Positions 10,484 to 19,700 of a stretch of 64,000 nt of DNA are shown piece by piece; position 1 is the first letter of the stretch, and each line of letters opens with the position of its first letter. The notes under the pieces are model-generated. The model saw only the letters and a list, made by a program, of their open reading frames with translations, was not told the DNA's origin and did no database searches. The translations under genes and the position numbers were made by a program. Origin of the DNA: Gallionellales bacterium GWA2_60_142. GTDB taxonomy: Bacteria; Pseudomonadota; Gammaproteobacteria; Burkholderiales; Gallionellaceae. The stretch lies in NCBI GenBank assembly GCA_001801085.1, contig MGWR01000021.1, forward strand, positions 18,522-82,521, read 5' to 3'.

Positions 10484-11977
10484 TCACTTCACATTTGCCA
10501 CGGCGACCCGCGTCTTGGGCAGGCCGCGGTCCAGGAAGAAGCGCTCGGCGATGTTCACCGCATCTTCCGGGCCGGCGATGTAGATGTCTCCCTGAAGCAG
10601 TTCCGCATCGGCCGCGACGATATCGCCCAGTTGCCCGAGCAGCGTCTCTTTGCGTTTGCCGCTGACGGTGCGCAGGTCGAAGCCGGCGATATGTTCCTCG
10701 TGGCGGAAGTTGTCCAGTGCGTCCTGCCAGGCCTGTGCGATGTTCTGAAGGTAGATGTGCTGCGGGCTGGAGCCGAACCAGTGCAGGCATATGCTTTCCG
10801 CTTCGAGCGACAGCGCGTGTTCGATCAGGCTCTTGATCGGAGCGAAGCCGGTATCGAAGGCGAAGAAGTACAGGGGGCGCGGGGATTTCTCGTGCAGGAT
10901 GAATTCGCCCTGCGGCCCCTCGATCTCCACCACGTCGTTGTGGTGCAGGCGGTCGAAGACATAATCCGAGAACAGGTTGCCGGGCTGCCTGTGGATGTGG
11001 AACAGCAGGTTGCGGTCGTCGCAGGGGCAGCTGGCGATGGGTAGTTCTGCGCTATAGGCTTGCCCGACGCGCAGCGTGACGCTCTGTCCCGCGAGGAAGC
11101 GCAGGCGCTGGGTGCGCGGGGTCTGCAGGTGCAGCAATAGCATGTCGTCGTTGAGATGCCCGGTCGTTTTGACATGGGCTTCGATCTGCTGGAAGGGGAT
11201 GTCCTGCACGCCGCCCGCCACGGGTGCCTCGATCACCAGATCGCTGACGGCGGTATTGCTGCACAGCAGGATATAGCCCTGGTTCTTTTCCGCCTCGGAG
11301 ATGACGAAGTCGTGCGACCGCGTCTTCTTCACTTCGCCGGACACCACCCTGGCCTTGCACAGGCCGCAGTTGCCGCCGCTGCAACCGTAGTTGAGCGGTA
11401 TGCCCGCCCTCATTGCCGCCTCCAGCAGGGTGTCGTGCCCTTCGACCAAGAAGTCGTGTCTGCTCGGCAATATGGTCACCTGGGCGGCGATGATGCGCAG
11501 GACGCTGTCTTTGATCTCCAGCGGATTGATGAATCCAGGTTCCATCGCCGACTCCACTTCCTGTTTGATCCATGTTTTCAGTTCCGCCATCGTCATGCGC
11601 GATTCCGGGGGCAGCCGGGATTCGGTCTCGGCCAGCTTGTCCCATAGCTTGCCCAGCAACGTATTGAACTGCCTGACTTGCCCCTGATTGATCGCCAGCG
11701 TCTTGCCGAGTTCGGTGACGCGCGCGGCCAGTACTTCCGCATCGGGCAGGGCTCGCTCGAATACGCGTTTGCCGAAAGCCCGTTCCTTGATCTGGGCGAC
11801 CCGTCTGGACTCGGCGGTGTCTTCCAGTTGCGCGTCCGGATAGCAGACCAGCAGATTGCCGACCGTGACCATCCCGTCGTGGGAGATCATCTCGCCGCGC
11901 TGGATCTTCTTCTGCAGTTCCGCGCGCGTCACGCCGATCAATCTTGCGGCGCGCGTCAGGCTCAGCATCTCGTTCAT
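10484..11977 (-). CDS. HTH-like N-terminus fused to [2Fe-2S] ferredoxin and FAD/NAD(P) oxidoreductase domains
   Basis: N-term MLSLTRAARLIGVTRAELQKKIQRGEMISHDGMVTVGNLLVCYP; plant-type Fd NYGCSGGNCGLCKARVVSGEVKK...ILLC; FNR-like AYSAELPIAS and FDTGFAPIKSLIEHAL. Confidence 0.85.
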   Translation of the reverse strand: MNEMLSLTRAARLIGVTRAELQKKIQRGEMISHDGMVTVGNLLVCYPDAQLEDTAESRRVAQIKERAFGKRVFERALPDAEVLAARVTELGKTLAINQGQVRQFNTLLGKLWDKLAETESRLPPESRMTMAELKTWIKQEVESAMEPGFINPLEIKDSVLRIIAAQVTILPSRHDFLVEGHDTLLEAAMRAGIPLNYGCSGGNCGLCKARVVSGEVKKTRSHDFVISEAEKNQGYILLCSNTAVSDLVIEAPVAGGVQDIPFQQIEAHVKTTGHLNDDMLLLHLQTPRTQRLRFLAGQSVTLRVGQAYSAELPIASCPCDDRNLLFHIHRQPGNLFSDYVFDRLHHNDVVEIEGPQGEFILHEKSPRPLYFFAFDTGFAPIKSLIEHALSLEAESICLHWFGSSPQHIYLQNIAQAWQDALDNFRHEEHIAGFDLRTVSGKRKETLLGQLGDIVAADAELLQGDIYIAGPEDAVNIAERFFLDRGLPKTRVAVANVK

Positions 11978-12055
11978 CGCATCCCCCGTTAAAGGTGTCA
12001 GGCTCGAACTGCGATCGCTTGCTTATCTCCTCTTGGTGCTAACGTCCGTCGGTGT

Positions 12056-12997
12056 TCACGGCATGCCAGCTACATGGCGGGTCTCGTTCAGCTTAGCCAG
12101 TTTTGCCTTCAGTTCCGGCAGGATCGCGGCAACGGCTTTTTCGCCTTCGAGCACCGCCTTGTTGCGACCGCTCGTGTCGGCTGCGGGAAGGCCTGCGATG
12201 ACCGGGCGAATCACAATGTCCGCGCTGGAGTGCTCGTGGCGATTGAGCGTCTGTCCGAAGATGGAAAAACTCTGGCGCATGATATCGACCATCCCGGTCG
12301 TTTTCCTGTCCTGCGGGCGGTCCGAAATATCGACGGCGATGACGAAATCCGCGCCCGCCGCGCGGGCAGCGCTGGCCGGAACCGGGGCGACGAGCCCGCC
12401 GTCCACGTACTCTTGACCGTTGATGGCGACCGGCTGGAAAAACACCGGAATGGACGAGGAGGCGCGTACCGCCATGCCGGTGTTACCAGAGCGGAATACG
12501 ATCATCTCGCCGTTACCCAAGTTGGTGGCGACTGCGCCGAAGGTCTTCCGGAGTTTTTCTATCGGACGACCGCCGACATTTTTGTTGATGAAGTCTTGCA
12601 AGGCCTGCCCCTTGATGCAGCCCCGCTTGTCCGAGATCATGGCCTCGGCCATGCAGCGGTAGAAACCCGAGCCGTCGAGCACTTGCTCTTCTTCCAGCGT
12701 CATGGACAGTTCTTGAATCTGGAAGCCGTTGAGTCCGGACGCATAGAGCGCGCCCACGACCGAGCCCGCGCTGGTCCCCACGACGATGTCGGGAGAGATG
12801 CCTTGCGCTTCCAGCGCCTTGATTACGCCGACGTGCGCAAAGCCGCGCGCCGCGCCGCCGCCCAAGGCGAGCGCGATTTTGGCGGGCGGACGCTCCACGA
12901 TAACGGGCGTGGGCGGAGACGGTGTCTGTTCGGGCGGCTTGGGTGTGCTGCATCCGGTTACGGAGAGCAGGAGGAGGGCGAAGGCGACTTTTTTCAT
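12056..12997 (-). CDS. Patatin-like phospholipase, lipoprotein (RssA-like)
   Basis: Signal peptide/lipobox LLLLSVTGCSTP; LGGGAARGFAHVGVIKAL, GTSAGSVVGALYASG, DGGLVAPVP. Start taken at MKKVAF, not the extended ORF. Confidence 0.93.
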   Translation of the reverse strand: MKKVAFALLLLSVTGCSTPKPPEQTPSPPTPVIVERPPAKIALALGGGAARGFAHVGVIKALEAQGISPDIVVGTSAGSVVGALYASGLNGFQIQELSMTLEEEQVLDGSGFYRCMAEAMISDKRGCIKGQALQDFINKNVGGRPIEKLRKTFGAVATNLGNGEMIVFRSGNTGMAVRASSSIPVFFQPVAINGQEYVDGGLVAPVPASAARAAGADFVIAVDISDRPQDRKTTGMVDIMRQSFSIFGQTLNRHEHSSADIVIRPVIAGLPAADTSGRNKAVLEGEKAVAAILPELKAKLAKLNETRHVAGMP

Positions 12998-13050
12998 GGT
13001 TCGGGTTCGGGAGCTTTCGGCGACGGGACGGGATTCGTAAGCGGGAGAAA

Positions 13051-14358
13051 CTATACCGCGAGCTTCGCCAGTTCGCCGCAGATTTCCGCGAACAGCGGAC
13101 GCAGGCTCGTTTCTGCGTGATCGCAGCGTTGCTGTAGTGCGTGCAGCGCGGCCATATCTTCGGGCGATGCATCGCAGCGATCCAGCAACTCTTCCAGCAG
13201 GCAGGCATAGGCGCGCACTTCGAGGCGTTGCAATGCGATGGCTTGTTGTGGGTCGGGCGGCAGGAAAGAGGCCGCGCCGAAATCTCCGAGCAGGCAGTCG
13301 CCTTCGTCGCTCCACAGGATGTTGTGCGCGTACAGGTCGCCGTGCATGATGCCTTGCGCATGGAGATGCTCCGCGACAGACGCGATGCCGAGCGCGATGT
13401 TCAGCGCGACGGGCAGCGTGAAGCGGAGTTCCTGCGGGTAGATGTCTCGGGTGCAGGATTCTAGGCTGGGCGGGCTGGCGAGGTTGCGGAAGCTGGGGGC
13501 GATCAGCGACATCACCAGACCCGGCATCTGCTCTGGATGTTCGCAAACCTTGCCGATCACGGGTATCAGTCCGGGGTGCGCGCCGGCCGCGAGGCTGGCG
13601 GCCTTCTCGCTACGCGGCAGGCCGTCGCTGGTGAGCACGCCCTTGAACATCTTCACGGCCACCGGCTCGTCGCTCGCATGGTGATGCGCGCGGTGGATCA
13701 CGCCGGACGCGCCTTCGCCCAGCCTGTGCTGCAATTCCAGCGTGTGCCACTCGACCTCTGCGATATGCAGATGCTCCAGCGCGGCGGCTTCGCTGCCGTC
13801 GCTGCACGGGTTGCCGGAACAGGCCAGCCAGGCGAGGCGGGGCAGGGTGAGCAACCAGTCGGGCAGATGCTCGAAACGGTTCGCGGCGATGCGCAGCAGT
13901 TCCAGGTTCTTGCAGTCAGCCAGTTCGTCCGGCAGGCGCTGCAACTGGTTGCCGGCCAGCATGAGTTTCTGCAGCCGCGAACACTTGCGGATCTCTGCGG
14001 GCAGTTCGTGCAGGCGGTTGTCGGTGAGGATCAGCCAGCGCAGTCTTGCGGGCAGGGCTGCTGCGGGCAACTCGCTGATCTGGTTGGCCTTGAAGCCGAT
14101 CATCTCCAGATTCGCGCAGCGTCCCAGCACTTCCGGCACGCGGGTGAAGTCGTTGTCGGAGCAGAAGATCACGCGCAGCCTGTGCAGGCGGTGCAGGTCG
14201 TCCGGCAGGCTGGAAAGCCGGTTGCCGGAGAGGTTGAGTATCTCCAGCGAGTCGGCCAGATCGAATATCTCGCGCGGGAATTCGGTCAGCCCGCAGGAAA
14301 GATCGAGACGCTTGATGCCGGCCAGTTCGCCGGCGCGCAAGGATGCCAGAGTGTGCAT
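13051..14358 (-). CDS. Leucine-rich-repeat protein fused to a protein kinase domain
   Basis: Five or more LRRs (LRWLILTDNRLHELPAEIRKCSRLQKLMLAGNQLQRLPDEL) then LGEGASGVIHRAHH...VAVKMFKG...GIMHGDLYAHNILW...LLGDFGAAS. Confidence 0.92.
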   Translation of the reverse strand: MHTLASLRAGELAGIKRLDLSCGLTEFPREIFDLADSLEILNLSGNRLSSLPDDLHRLHRLRVIFCSDNDFTRVPEVLGRCANLEMIGFKANQISELPAAALPARLRWLILTDNRLHELPAEIRKCSRLQKLMLAGNQLQRLPDELADCKNLELLRIAANRFEHLPDWLLTLPRLAWLACSGNPCSDGSEAAALEHLHIAEVEWHTLELQHRLGEGASGVIHRAHHHASDEPVAVKMFKGVLTSDGLPRSEKAASLAAGAHPGLIPVIGKVCEHPEQMPGLVMSLIAPSFRNLASPPSLESCTRDIYPQELRFTLPVALNIALGIASVAEHLHAQGIMHGDLYAHNILWSDEGDCLLGDFGAASFLPPDPQQAIALQRLEVRAYACLLEELLDRCDASPEDMAALHALQQRCDHAETSLRPLFAEICGELAKLAV

Positions 14359-14379
14359 GAGGAAGGGGACTCTGGCTGG

Positions 14380-16776
14380 TCAGGAATGTTCCGGATCTTG
14401 AGGGCCGGAAGGCGGTGACTGATCGCGGATTCCGATATGGTATGTGTTCTTGCCGGCCACCTTGGCCATGTACATGGCATGATCGGCTTGTCTTACCAGC
14501 TCGTCTTCGTTGCGGGCATCTTCGGAGTAGCGCGCGATGCCGATGCTGATACCGATATGCACCCGGTTTCCATCTATGTCGAAGGGGGCGGAAATGGCGT
14601 CGATGATTTTCTGCGCGATGGCGACGACATCTTCCTGCTTGTGCGCATCGTTGAGGATGATGGTGAATTCGTCACCGCCCAGGCGCGATACGGTGTCGCT
14701 TTCCCGAACGCAGGCGGACATGCGCTCTGCCGTGATTTTCAGCACCATGTCTCCGGCATGATGCCCTTGGGTGTCGTTTACCTTTTTGAAGCCGTCCAGA
14801 TCTAGGTACAGCAGAGTCAGTCCGACCTCGTGCCGTTTCGCCAGCACCAGAGCCTGACGCAGGCGGTCGTAGAACAAGGCCCGGTTCGGCAGGCCGGTCA
14901 GTGTGTCGAAGTGCGCCATGCGCTCGATGCGTTGTTGGATCTCCTGCTGTTCGGTAATGTCCTGAATGGTGCCGACGGAGCGTATCGGGGCGCCTTTCGT
15001 GTCAAAAGAGGTTTGGCAACGTTCGTGTACCCACTTGATGCGTCCATCCCGCATGAGCAGGCGATGGACGATTTCATAAGGCTGCCGGGTTTGCAGCGAA
15101 TCGGTGTAGGCGCTATTCACCGCGTCTCGGTCTTCAGGATGAACGGCATTGAGGAATCCTTCGTAGGTCGGTGCGAAATCATGCGATTCGATTTCGAACA
15201 GCCTGAAAACCTGTTCCGACCAGAAGAGCTCGCCGCTGATGTGATCCAGCGCCCAGTTGCCGAGATGCGAAATACGCTGGGCTTCCACCAGTCTTTCTTC
15301 GCTCTCGCGCATGCGGGCCTCTGCCTGGATGCGTTCGGAGATGTCTCGGTTGGATGCCCGCCGTCCCAGGTATTTTCCCGTTGCGCTGAATACCGCCTGG
15401 CAACGGTGTTCCAGCCAACGTGTCTGGCCGTCGGGCAGCACGATGCGAACTATCAGTTCCGCGGGCTCGTCTTCCTCTTTCTCCAGTTGGTGAAGATGCT
15501 CCCTCATGTGCGGGCGGTCTTGCGGGTGGGTGATTCTGATCAGCAGATCCGGGTCGGCGATGAATTCTTCGACGGTGCGGCCGGTGATGCGCTCGCAGGA
15601 TGGCGAGCAATAGACGTAATTTTCCGCTGGGTCTATCCAGGTTTCCCAGTTGTAGGTGTAATCCGCGACGGCTTTGTAGCTGACGTTTGCTTCGGCCAGC
15701 AAATGCCATGAGCGGGCCAGCACCCAGCAAGCCACGCCGGTCAGGGTTAGCAGCAAACCCAGGATCCATGCCGCCTTGCGCCAGATTGCCTGCCGAAGCG
15801 CGTCCAATTCACCTGCGGAATAATGTGTGATCGATTTCCATAAATACTGCCGGTATTCGAGTTCGCTGTGGCTCGGGGCGAACGCTACGCCGGTGCCGGA
15901 GGCGGTTTTCTGATTGGACAGGAGGGGATAAACCGTTCCCCATGTCCATATTCCGTCATCGAGTATGACTTGACCGCTATCGCTGGCGCGTATGCGTTCC
16001 CATGCGGCCGGGGCGCGTGCCGCAAGGGTTAGTTCCTGACGATTGAATATGAATCCCCATTCGTCGGACGGGGCGGGGCTCATCAGCCAGTAACCTGCGC
16101 GATTGACGAGCATGCGGTGTTCGGCGATGTCGGCCGTTGCCTTGGTGTAGGCCTGCAGCAATTTGGCGCCGTAGTAGTTGAGTATGACGATCCCGCGATT
16201 CCGGCCTGTCGCGTCGGCAACCGGGGTGGCGATGCGGATCATGGGTTTGTAGGGGATCTCGATTTTTTCTTGCTCGATGTTGAGGTCGAGCGGTGAAACG
16301 AATATTTCGCCGGGATTGAGCCTGATCGTGTCGGTGAAATAGTAGCGGGCGCTTTTGTCCTGTAGTTTGTCTGCAGGTACGGTTACGGGTTTGCCATTGA
16401 TGAAATCGACGCGAACCATTTCCATGCCGTTCTCGTCGATCCAGCGTATCTGGTCGTAATCTTCCTTGCTGCTGGAAAAAATCGCGAAGTCTTCGGCCAG
16501 GTGCGTGAGGTGTTCCGGCGCAGGTTGCTCGATGGCGTTGCGCAGGGCGCTGTGCCCGGACAGGAACATGAGGTCTTTGGCGATGAATTCGATCTTGTCC
16601 GAGAGGGCGCTCGCTCCCAGCTTGGCGTTCGATTCCTGAAGATGGTGCAGTTGCGCGAGTTCGTTCTTGATCGAGTTACTGGCAAAGAAAATCGCGCCGC
16701 CACTCAATAATAGAACCAGCGGCAAGAACAGTTGCAGGAACAGCGAGACGAGGCTTTTTGACTTGCTTTGTAACAT
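14380..16776 (-). CDS. Membrane sensor - PAS/PAS - GGDEF diguanylate cyclase
   Basis: N-terminal TM and periplasmic region, PAS motifs, DTLTGLPNRALFYDRL and RLGGDEFTIIL (intact GGDEF). Confidence 0.94.
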   Translation of the reverse strand: MLQSKSKSLVSLFLQLFLPLVLLLSGGAIFFASNSIKNELAQLHHLQESNAKLGASALSDKIEFIAKDLMFLSGHSALRNAIEQPAPEHLTHLAEDFAIFSSSKEDYDQIRWIDENGMEMVRVDFINGKPVTVPADKLQDKSARYYFTDTIRLNPGEIFVSPLDLNIEQEKIEIPYKPMIRIATPVADATGRNRGIVILNYYGAKLLQAYTKATADIAEHRMLVNRAGYWLMSPAPSDEWGFIFNRQELTLAARAPAAWERIRASDSGQVILDDGIWTWGTVYPLLSNQKTASGTGVAFAPSHSELEYRQYLWKSITHYSAGELDALRQAIWRKAAWILGLLLTLTGVACWVLARSWHLLAEANVSYKAVADYTYNWETWIDPAENYVYCSPSCERITGRTVEEFIADPDLLIRITHPQDRPHMREHLHQLEKEEDEPAELIVRIVLPDGQTRWLEHRCQAVFSATGKYLGRRASNRDISERIQAEARMRESEERLVEAQRISHLGNWALDHISGELFWSEQVFRLFEIESHDFAPTYEGFLNAVHPEDRDAVNSAYTDSLQTRQPYEIVHRLLMRDGRIKWVHERCQTSFDTKGAPIRSVGTIQDITEQQEIQQRIERMAHFDTLTGLPNRALFYDRLRQALVLAKRHEVGLTLLYLDLDGFKKVNDTQGHHAGDMVLKITAERMSACVRESDTVSRLGGDEFTIILNDAHKQEDVVAIAQKIIDAISAPFDIDGNRVHIGISIGIARYSEDARNEDELVRQADHAMYMAKVAGKNTYHIGIRDQSPPSGPQDPEHS

Positions 16777-16953
16777 GATGATCTCTGGACTCCCGGCTTG
16801 ATATTATGCCGGAATCTCTCCTGCGTCATTCGGTCGATGGGAGCGGCTGCGCGGTTCGATGAGGACGGATTCCTCGAATCTCCGCAAGCGGAAGAATGTG
16901 TTTCCACCGCCGGGTGACCGGCAGGTCGATTGCCTGGCGTCAGGACTTGCCGG

Positions 16954-18816
16954 TCAGTATCCCAGCGCTCGCGCACCCTGATAGAAGACGAAGCTGACCA
17001 GCCAGGCCAGCAGCAGCGACCAGCCGAGCGCGAACAGCGTGTAGCGCATGTCTTTCGCCTCGCTTCGCAGCGTGGCGATCGCGGACAAACAGGGGGTGTA
17101 GATCAGCGTGAACAGCATGAAGCTGTAGGCCTGTACCCAGTCCAACTGCTGCGCCAGCGCGCCGCCCAGCGCCTCGCCGGAAAGGCCGTAGATCACCGCG
17201 AGCGAGCCGATGACGATCTCCTTGGCGACGAAGCCGAACAGTAGCGCGATGGTGAGGTTGGCATCGATGCCGATGGGCGCGAATATCGGCTGCAGCGCGC
17301 CGCCCAGCATGCCGGCCAGCGTGTCGGCGCTCGCCGGTGCGGCGGAGAACGGCAGATGGGTCAGCAGCCACACCAGTACGACACCGGCGACGATGAACTT
17401 GGTGGCGCGGCGCAGGAAGTGCTGCACCTCCAGCCAGCCGCGAACCACCATCTGGCGCGGCGTGGGGAAGCGGTAGGGCGGCAGTTCCAGCACGAAGGGT
17501 TCCTGGCTGTGGAACTTGCCCCTGAACAGCAGTGCGGTCAGGATTGCCGCGGCGAAGCTGAACAAGTACAGGCTGAACAGCACCAGTGCCGCATTGGCGG
17601 GGGCGAACAGTGCGGCAGTGATGAACACGAACACCTGCAAACGCGCGGAGCACAGCGAGAACGGGATCACCAGCATCGTCAGCAGGCGTAGCGAGCGCGA
17701 GCGCATCACGCGCGTGCCCATCAGCGCGGGCACGTTGCAGCCGAAGCCCATCAGCAGCATCACGAAGCCGCGCCCGTCCAGCCCCATCCTCGCCATCAAC
17801 GCGTCCATCAGGAAGGCCGCGCGCGACAGGTAGCCGCTGTCCTCGACCATCGCCATGAACAGGAAGAACAGCACGATGATGGGCACGAAGGCCGCGACGG
17901 TCAGGTAGCCGCTGTCCTCGACCATCGCCATGAACAGGAAGAACAGCACGATGATGGGCACGAAGGCCGCGACGGTCGCGACGCCGTTGTAGACGCCGTC
18001 CAGCAGCAGGCCGGACAGCCAGGCGGGCGCGTTGGCGAATGCCGGGTCGAGCACAGTCTCGCGCAGCCAGCCCAGCAGTTCCGCGACGCCGCCCTGCAGC
18101 GGCTGGCCGAGCAGGAAGATGCCCTGAAACAGCAGATACATGATGCCGAAAAAAATCGGCAGTCCGGCCCAAGGGTGCAGCATCACGCGATCCAACTTGT
18201 CGGTGAGGTGCTCCGGCATCTGCGCCGGGACCTGCACCGCGTGTTTCAGCACGCGCGCCATCTCGGTCTCGATGTGTTCGTCCTGTTCCAGTTGCGAGCG
18301 CAATTGCTCGGCCATGCCGGGCGTGGGGTAGCGCAACGCTTTCGTGACGGCCTGCAGCGCCTCCTGGTAGCCGGTGCCGTATTTTCCGCTGAGCAGGAAG
18401 ATGGGCATGTCCAGCAGCTCGGCCATCTTTTTGACGTCTATCGTGATGCCGTATTTCTTCGCCTCGTCGGCCATGTTCAGCAGCACGACGACGTTCATGT
18501 TCAGCTGCTTCAGTTGCAGCAGCAGGCTCATCTGGCGCTCGATCTGGGTCGCGTTCAGGATCACCAGCGCGAGGTCGGGCACGTTGTCGTGCAGGAAGTG
18601 GCGCACCACCTGCTCGTCGTCGGAGAAGCCGTGCAGGTCGTAGATGCCGGGCAGGTCGATGATCTCGACCATGTCGCCGCCGAGCAGAATTTTTCCGGAG
18701 AGCAGCTCGACGGTGATGCCGGGCCAGTTGCCGACGCGGGCAGCACCCCCGGTCATACGGTTGAACAGCGTGGACTTGCCGGTGTTCGGCATGCCTAGCA
18801 GGGCGATACGCTTCAT
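16954..18816 (-). CDS. feoB: Ferrous iron transport protein B, with an internal 25-aa tandem duplication
   Basis: MKRIALLGMPNTGKSTLFNRMTGGAARVGNWPGITVE..., DLPGIYDL, LNMAD, Gate domains; TVAAFVPIIVLFFLFMAMVEDSGYL occurs twice in tandem. Upstream extension of the 762-aa ORF is a read-through in the wrong frame of feoA. Confidence 0.95.
   Translation of the reverse strand: MKRIALLGMPNTGKSTLFNRMTGGAARVGNWPGITVELLSGKILLGGDMVEIIDLPGIYDLHGFSDDEQVVRHFLHDNVPDLALVILNATQIERQMSLLLQLKQLNMNVVVLLNMADEAKKYGITIDVKKMAELLDMPIFLLSGKYGTGYQEALQAVTKALRYPTPGMAEQLRSQLEQDEHIETEMARVLKHAVQVPAQMPEHLTDKLDRVMLHPWAGLPIFFGIMYLLFQGIFLLGQPLQGGVAELLGWLRETVLDPAFANAPAWLSGLLLDGVYNGVATVAAFVPIIVLFFLFMAMVEDSGYLTVAAFVPIIVLFFLFMAMVEDSGYLSRAAFLMDALMARMGLDGRGFVMLLMGFGCNVPALMGTRVMRSRSLRLLTMLVIPFSLCSARLQVFVFITAALFAPANAALVLFSLYLFSFAAAILTALLFRGKFHSQEPFVLELPPYRFPTPRQMVVRGWLEVQHFLRRATKFIVAGVVLVWLLTHLPFSAAPASADTLAGMLGGALQPIFAPIGIDANLTIALLFGFVAKEIVIGSLAVIYGLSGEALGGALAQQLDWVQAYSFMLFTLIYTPCLSAIATLRSEAKDMRYTLFALGWSLLLAWLVSFVFYQGARALGY
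17827..17977. repeat. Perfect 2 x 75-bp direct tandem repeat inside feoB
   Basis: CAGGTAGCCGCTGTCCTCGACCATCGCCATGAACAGGAAGAACAGCACGATGATGGGCACGAAGGCCGCGACGGT at 17827-17901 and again at 17902-17976, no mismatches seen. Confidence 0.97.
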
Positions 18817-19058
18817 GTTCCGGACACTCCCTTGCATACATTGATCTTGGCCGCCTCGTTGCGGCGCAGCAGCACGTCGGTGGTGCCGACGCGCACCTGC
18901 AGCGGGCCGGAGAACGCGGCGCGGCGTATCAACTCGACCTGTTTGCCGCTGCGGAACCCCAGCGCCAGCAGCCGTTGGTGCAGCGCCTCTTCGGCGTGGA
19001 TAGCCACTATCGTGGCGGTGTCGCCCGGTTGCAGGCTGGCAAGTGTGATCGAGGACAT
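18813..19058 (-). CDS. feoA: Ferrous iron transport protein A
   Basis: MSSITLASLQPGDTATIVAIHAEEALHQRLLALGFRSGKQVELIRRAAFSGPLQVRVGTTDVLLRRNEAAKINV; overlaps feoB start. Confidence 0.94.
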   Translation of the reverse strand: MSSITLASLQPGDTATIVAIHAEEALHQRLLALGFRSGKQVELIRRAAFSGPLQVRVGTTDVLLRRNEAAKINVCKGVSGT

Positions 19059-19088
19059 GGGGTGTATCCCGTAGTGATTTGCGTAGAT

Positions 19089-19107
19089 GATAATAGTTCT
19101 CATTTGC
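19089..19107. promoter_or_regulatory. Candidate Fur box between divergent feoA and fur
   Basis: GATAATAGTTCTCATTTGC vs GATAATGATAATCATTATC: 13/19 by hand alignment. Confidence 0.55.
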
Positions 19108-19159
19108 AACTGCAAGCGCTTTCAGGCAAGATACCCAAAAACGACAGGAGAGCGTTGAT

Positions 19160-19591
19160 ATGGATAAACCCCAACCCGATGACTTGAAAGACGCAGGCCT
19201 CAAATCCACCGTGCCGAGGCTCAATATTCTTGCCCTGTTCAAGTCCGGTCAGGAGCGCCACATGAGCGCGGAAGACGTGTACAAGCAACTGCTGGCCAAG
19301 GGCGACGACGTGGGGCTGGCTACGGTCTATCGCGTGCTGACGCAGTTCGAGCAGGCCGGGCTGCTGGTGCGCCATTATTTCGAGGGCGGCAAATCGGTGT
19401 TCGAGCTCAATCAGGGCAAGCATCACGACCACATCGTCTGTCTGCAATGCGGTCACGTCGAGGAATTCTACGATGCGGATATCGAGTCTCGTCAGGAAAA
19501 GGTCGCTACCGAACGCGGTTTTGCCGTTCACAACCACTCGCTTCACATCTATGCGGATTGCAACAAGAAGGCGTGCCCGCACAAGCACTAA
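19160..19591 (+). CDS. fur: Ferric uptake regulator
   Basis: LKDAGLKSTVPRLNILALF...HMSAEDVYKQLLAKGDDVGLATVYRVLTQFEQAGLLVRHYFEGGKSVFELNQGKHHDHIVCLQCGHVEEF. Confidence 0.96.
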   Translation: MDKPQPDDLKDAGLKSTVPRLNILALFKSGQERHMSAEDVYKQLLAKGDDVGLATVYRVLTQFEQAGLLVRHYFEGGKSVFELNQGKHHDHIVCLQCGHVEEFYDADIESRQEKVATERGFAVHNHSLHIYADCNKKACPHKH

Positions 19592-19700
19592 GGTATCGCC
19601 AGGGGCGTTGTTCGATGGCGCTGCATCTTTTGTCGCGCGGCCCTTTGGCCGCGTTGGCGTATTGCGGTAGAATGCCGCATTTATTTTGGTGGCAGGCAAA

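Noticed and set aside
12056-13546. 496-aa extended form of the patatin ORF
   Set aside because: N-terminal ~180 aa is out-of-frame LRR-kinase sequence; the signal peptide MKKVAFALLLLSVTGC marks the real start.
16940-18841. 633-aa minus-strand ORF overlapping feoB in another frame
   Set aside because: Arg/His/Ala-rich out-of-frame translation; it also inherits the 75-bp repeat, so the repeated peptide there is not independent evidence.
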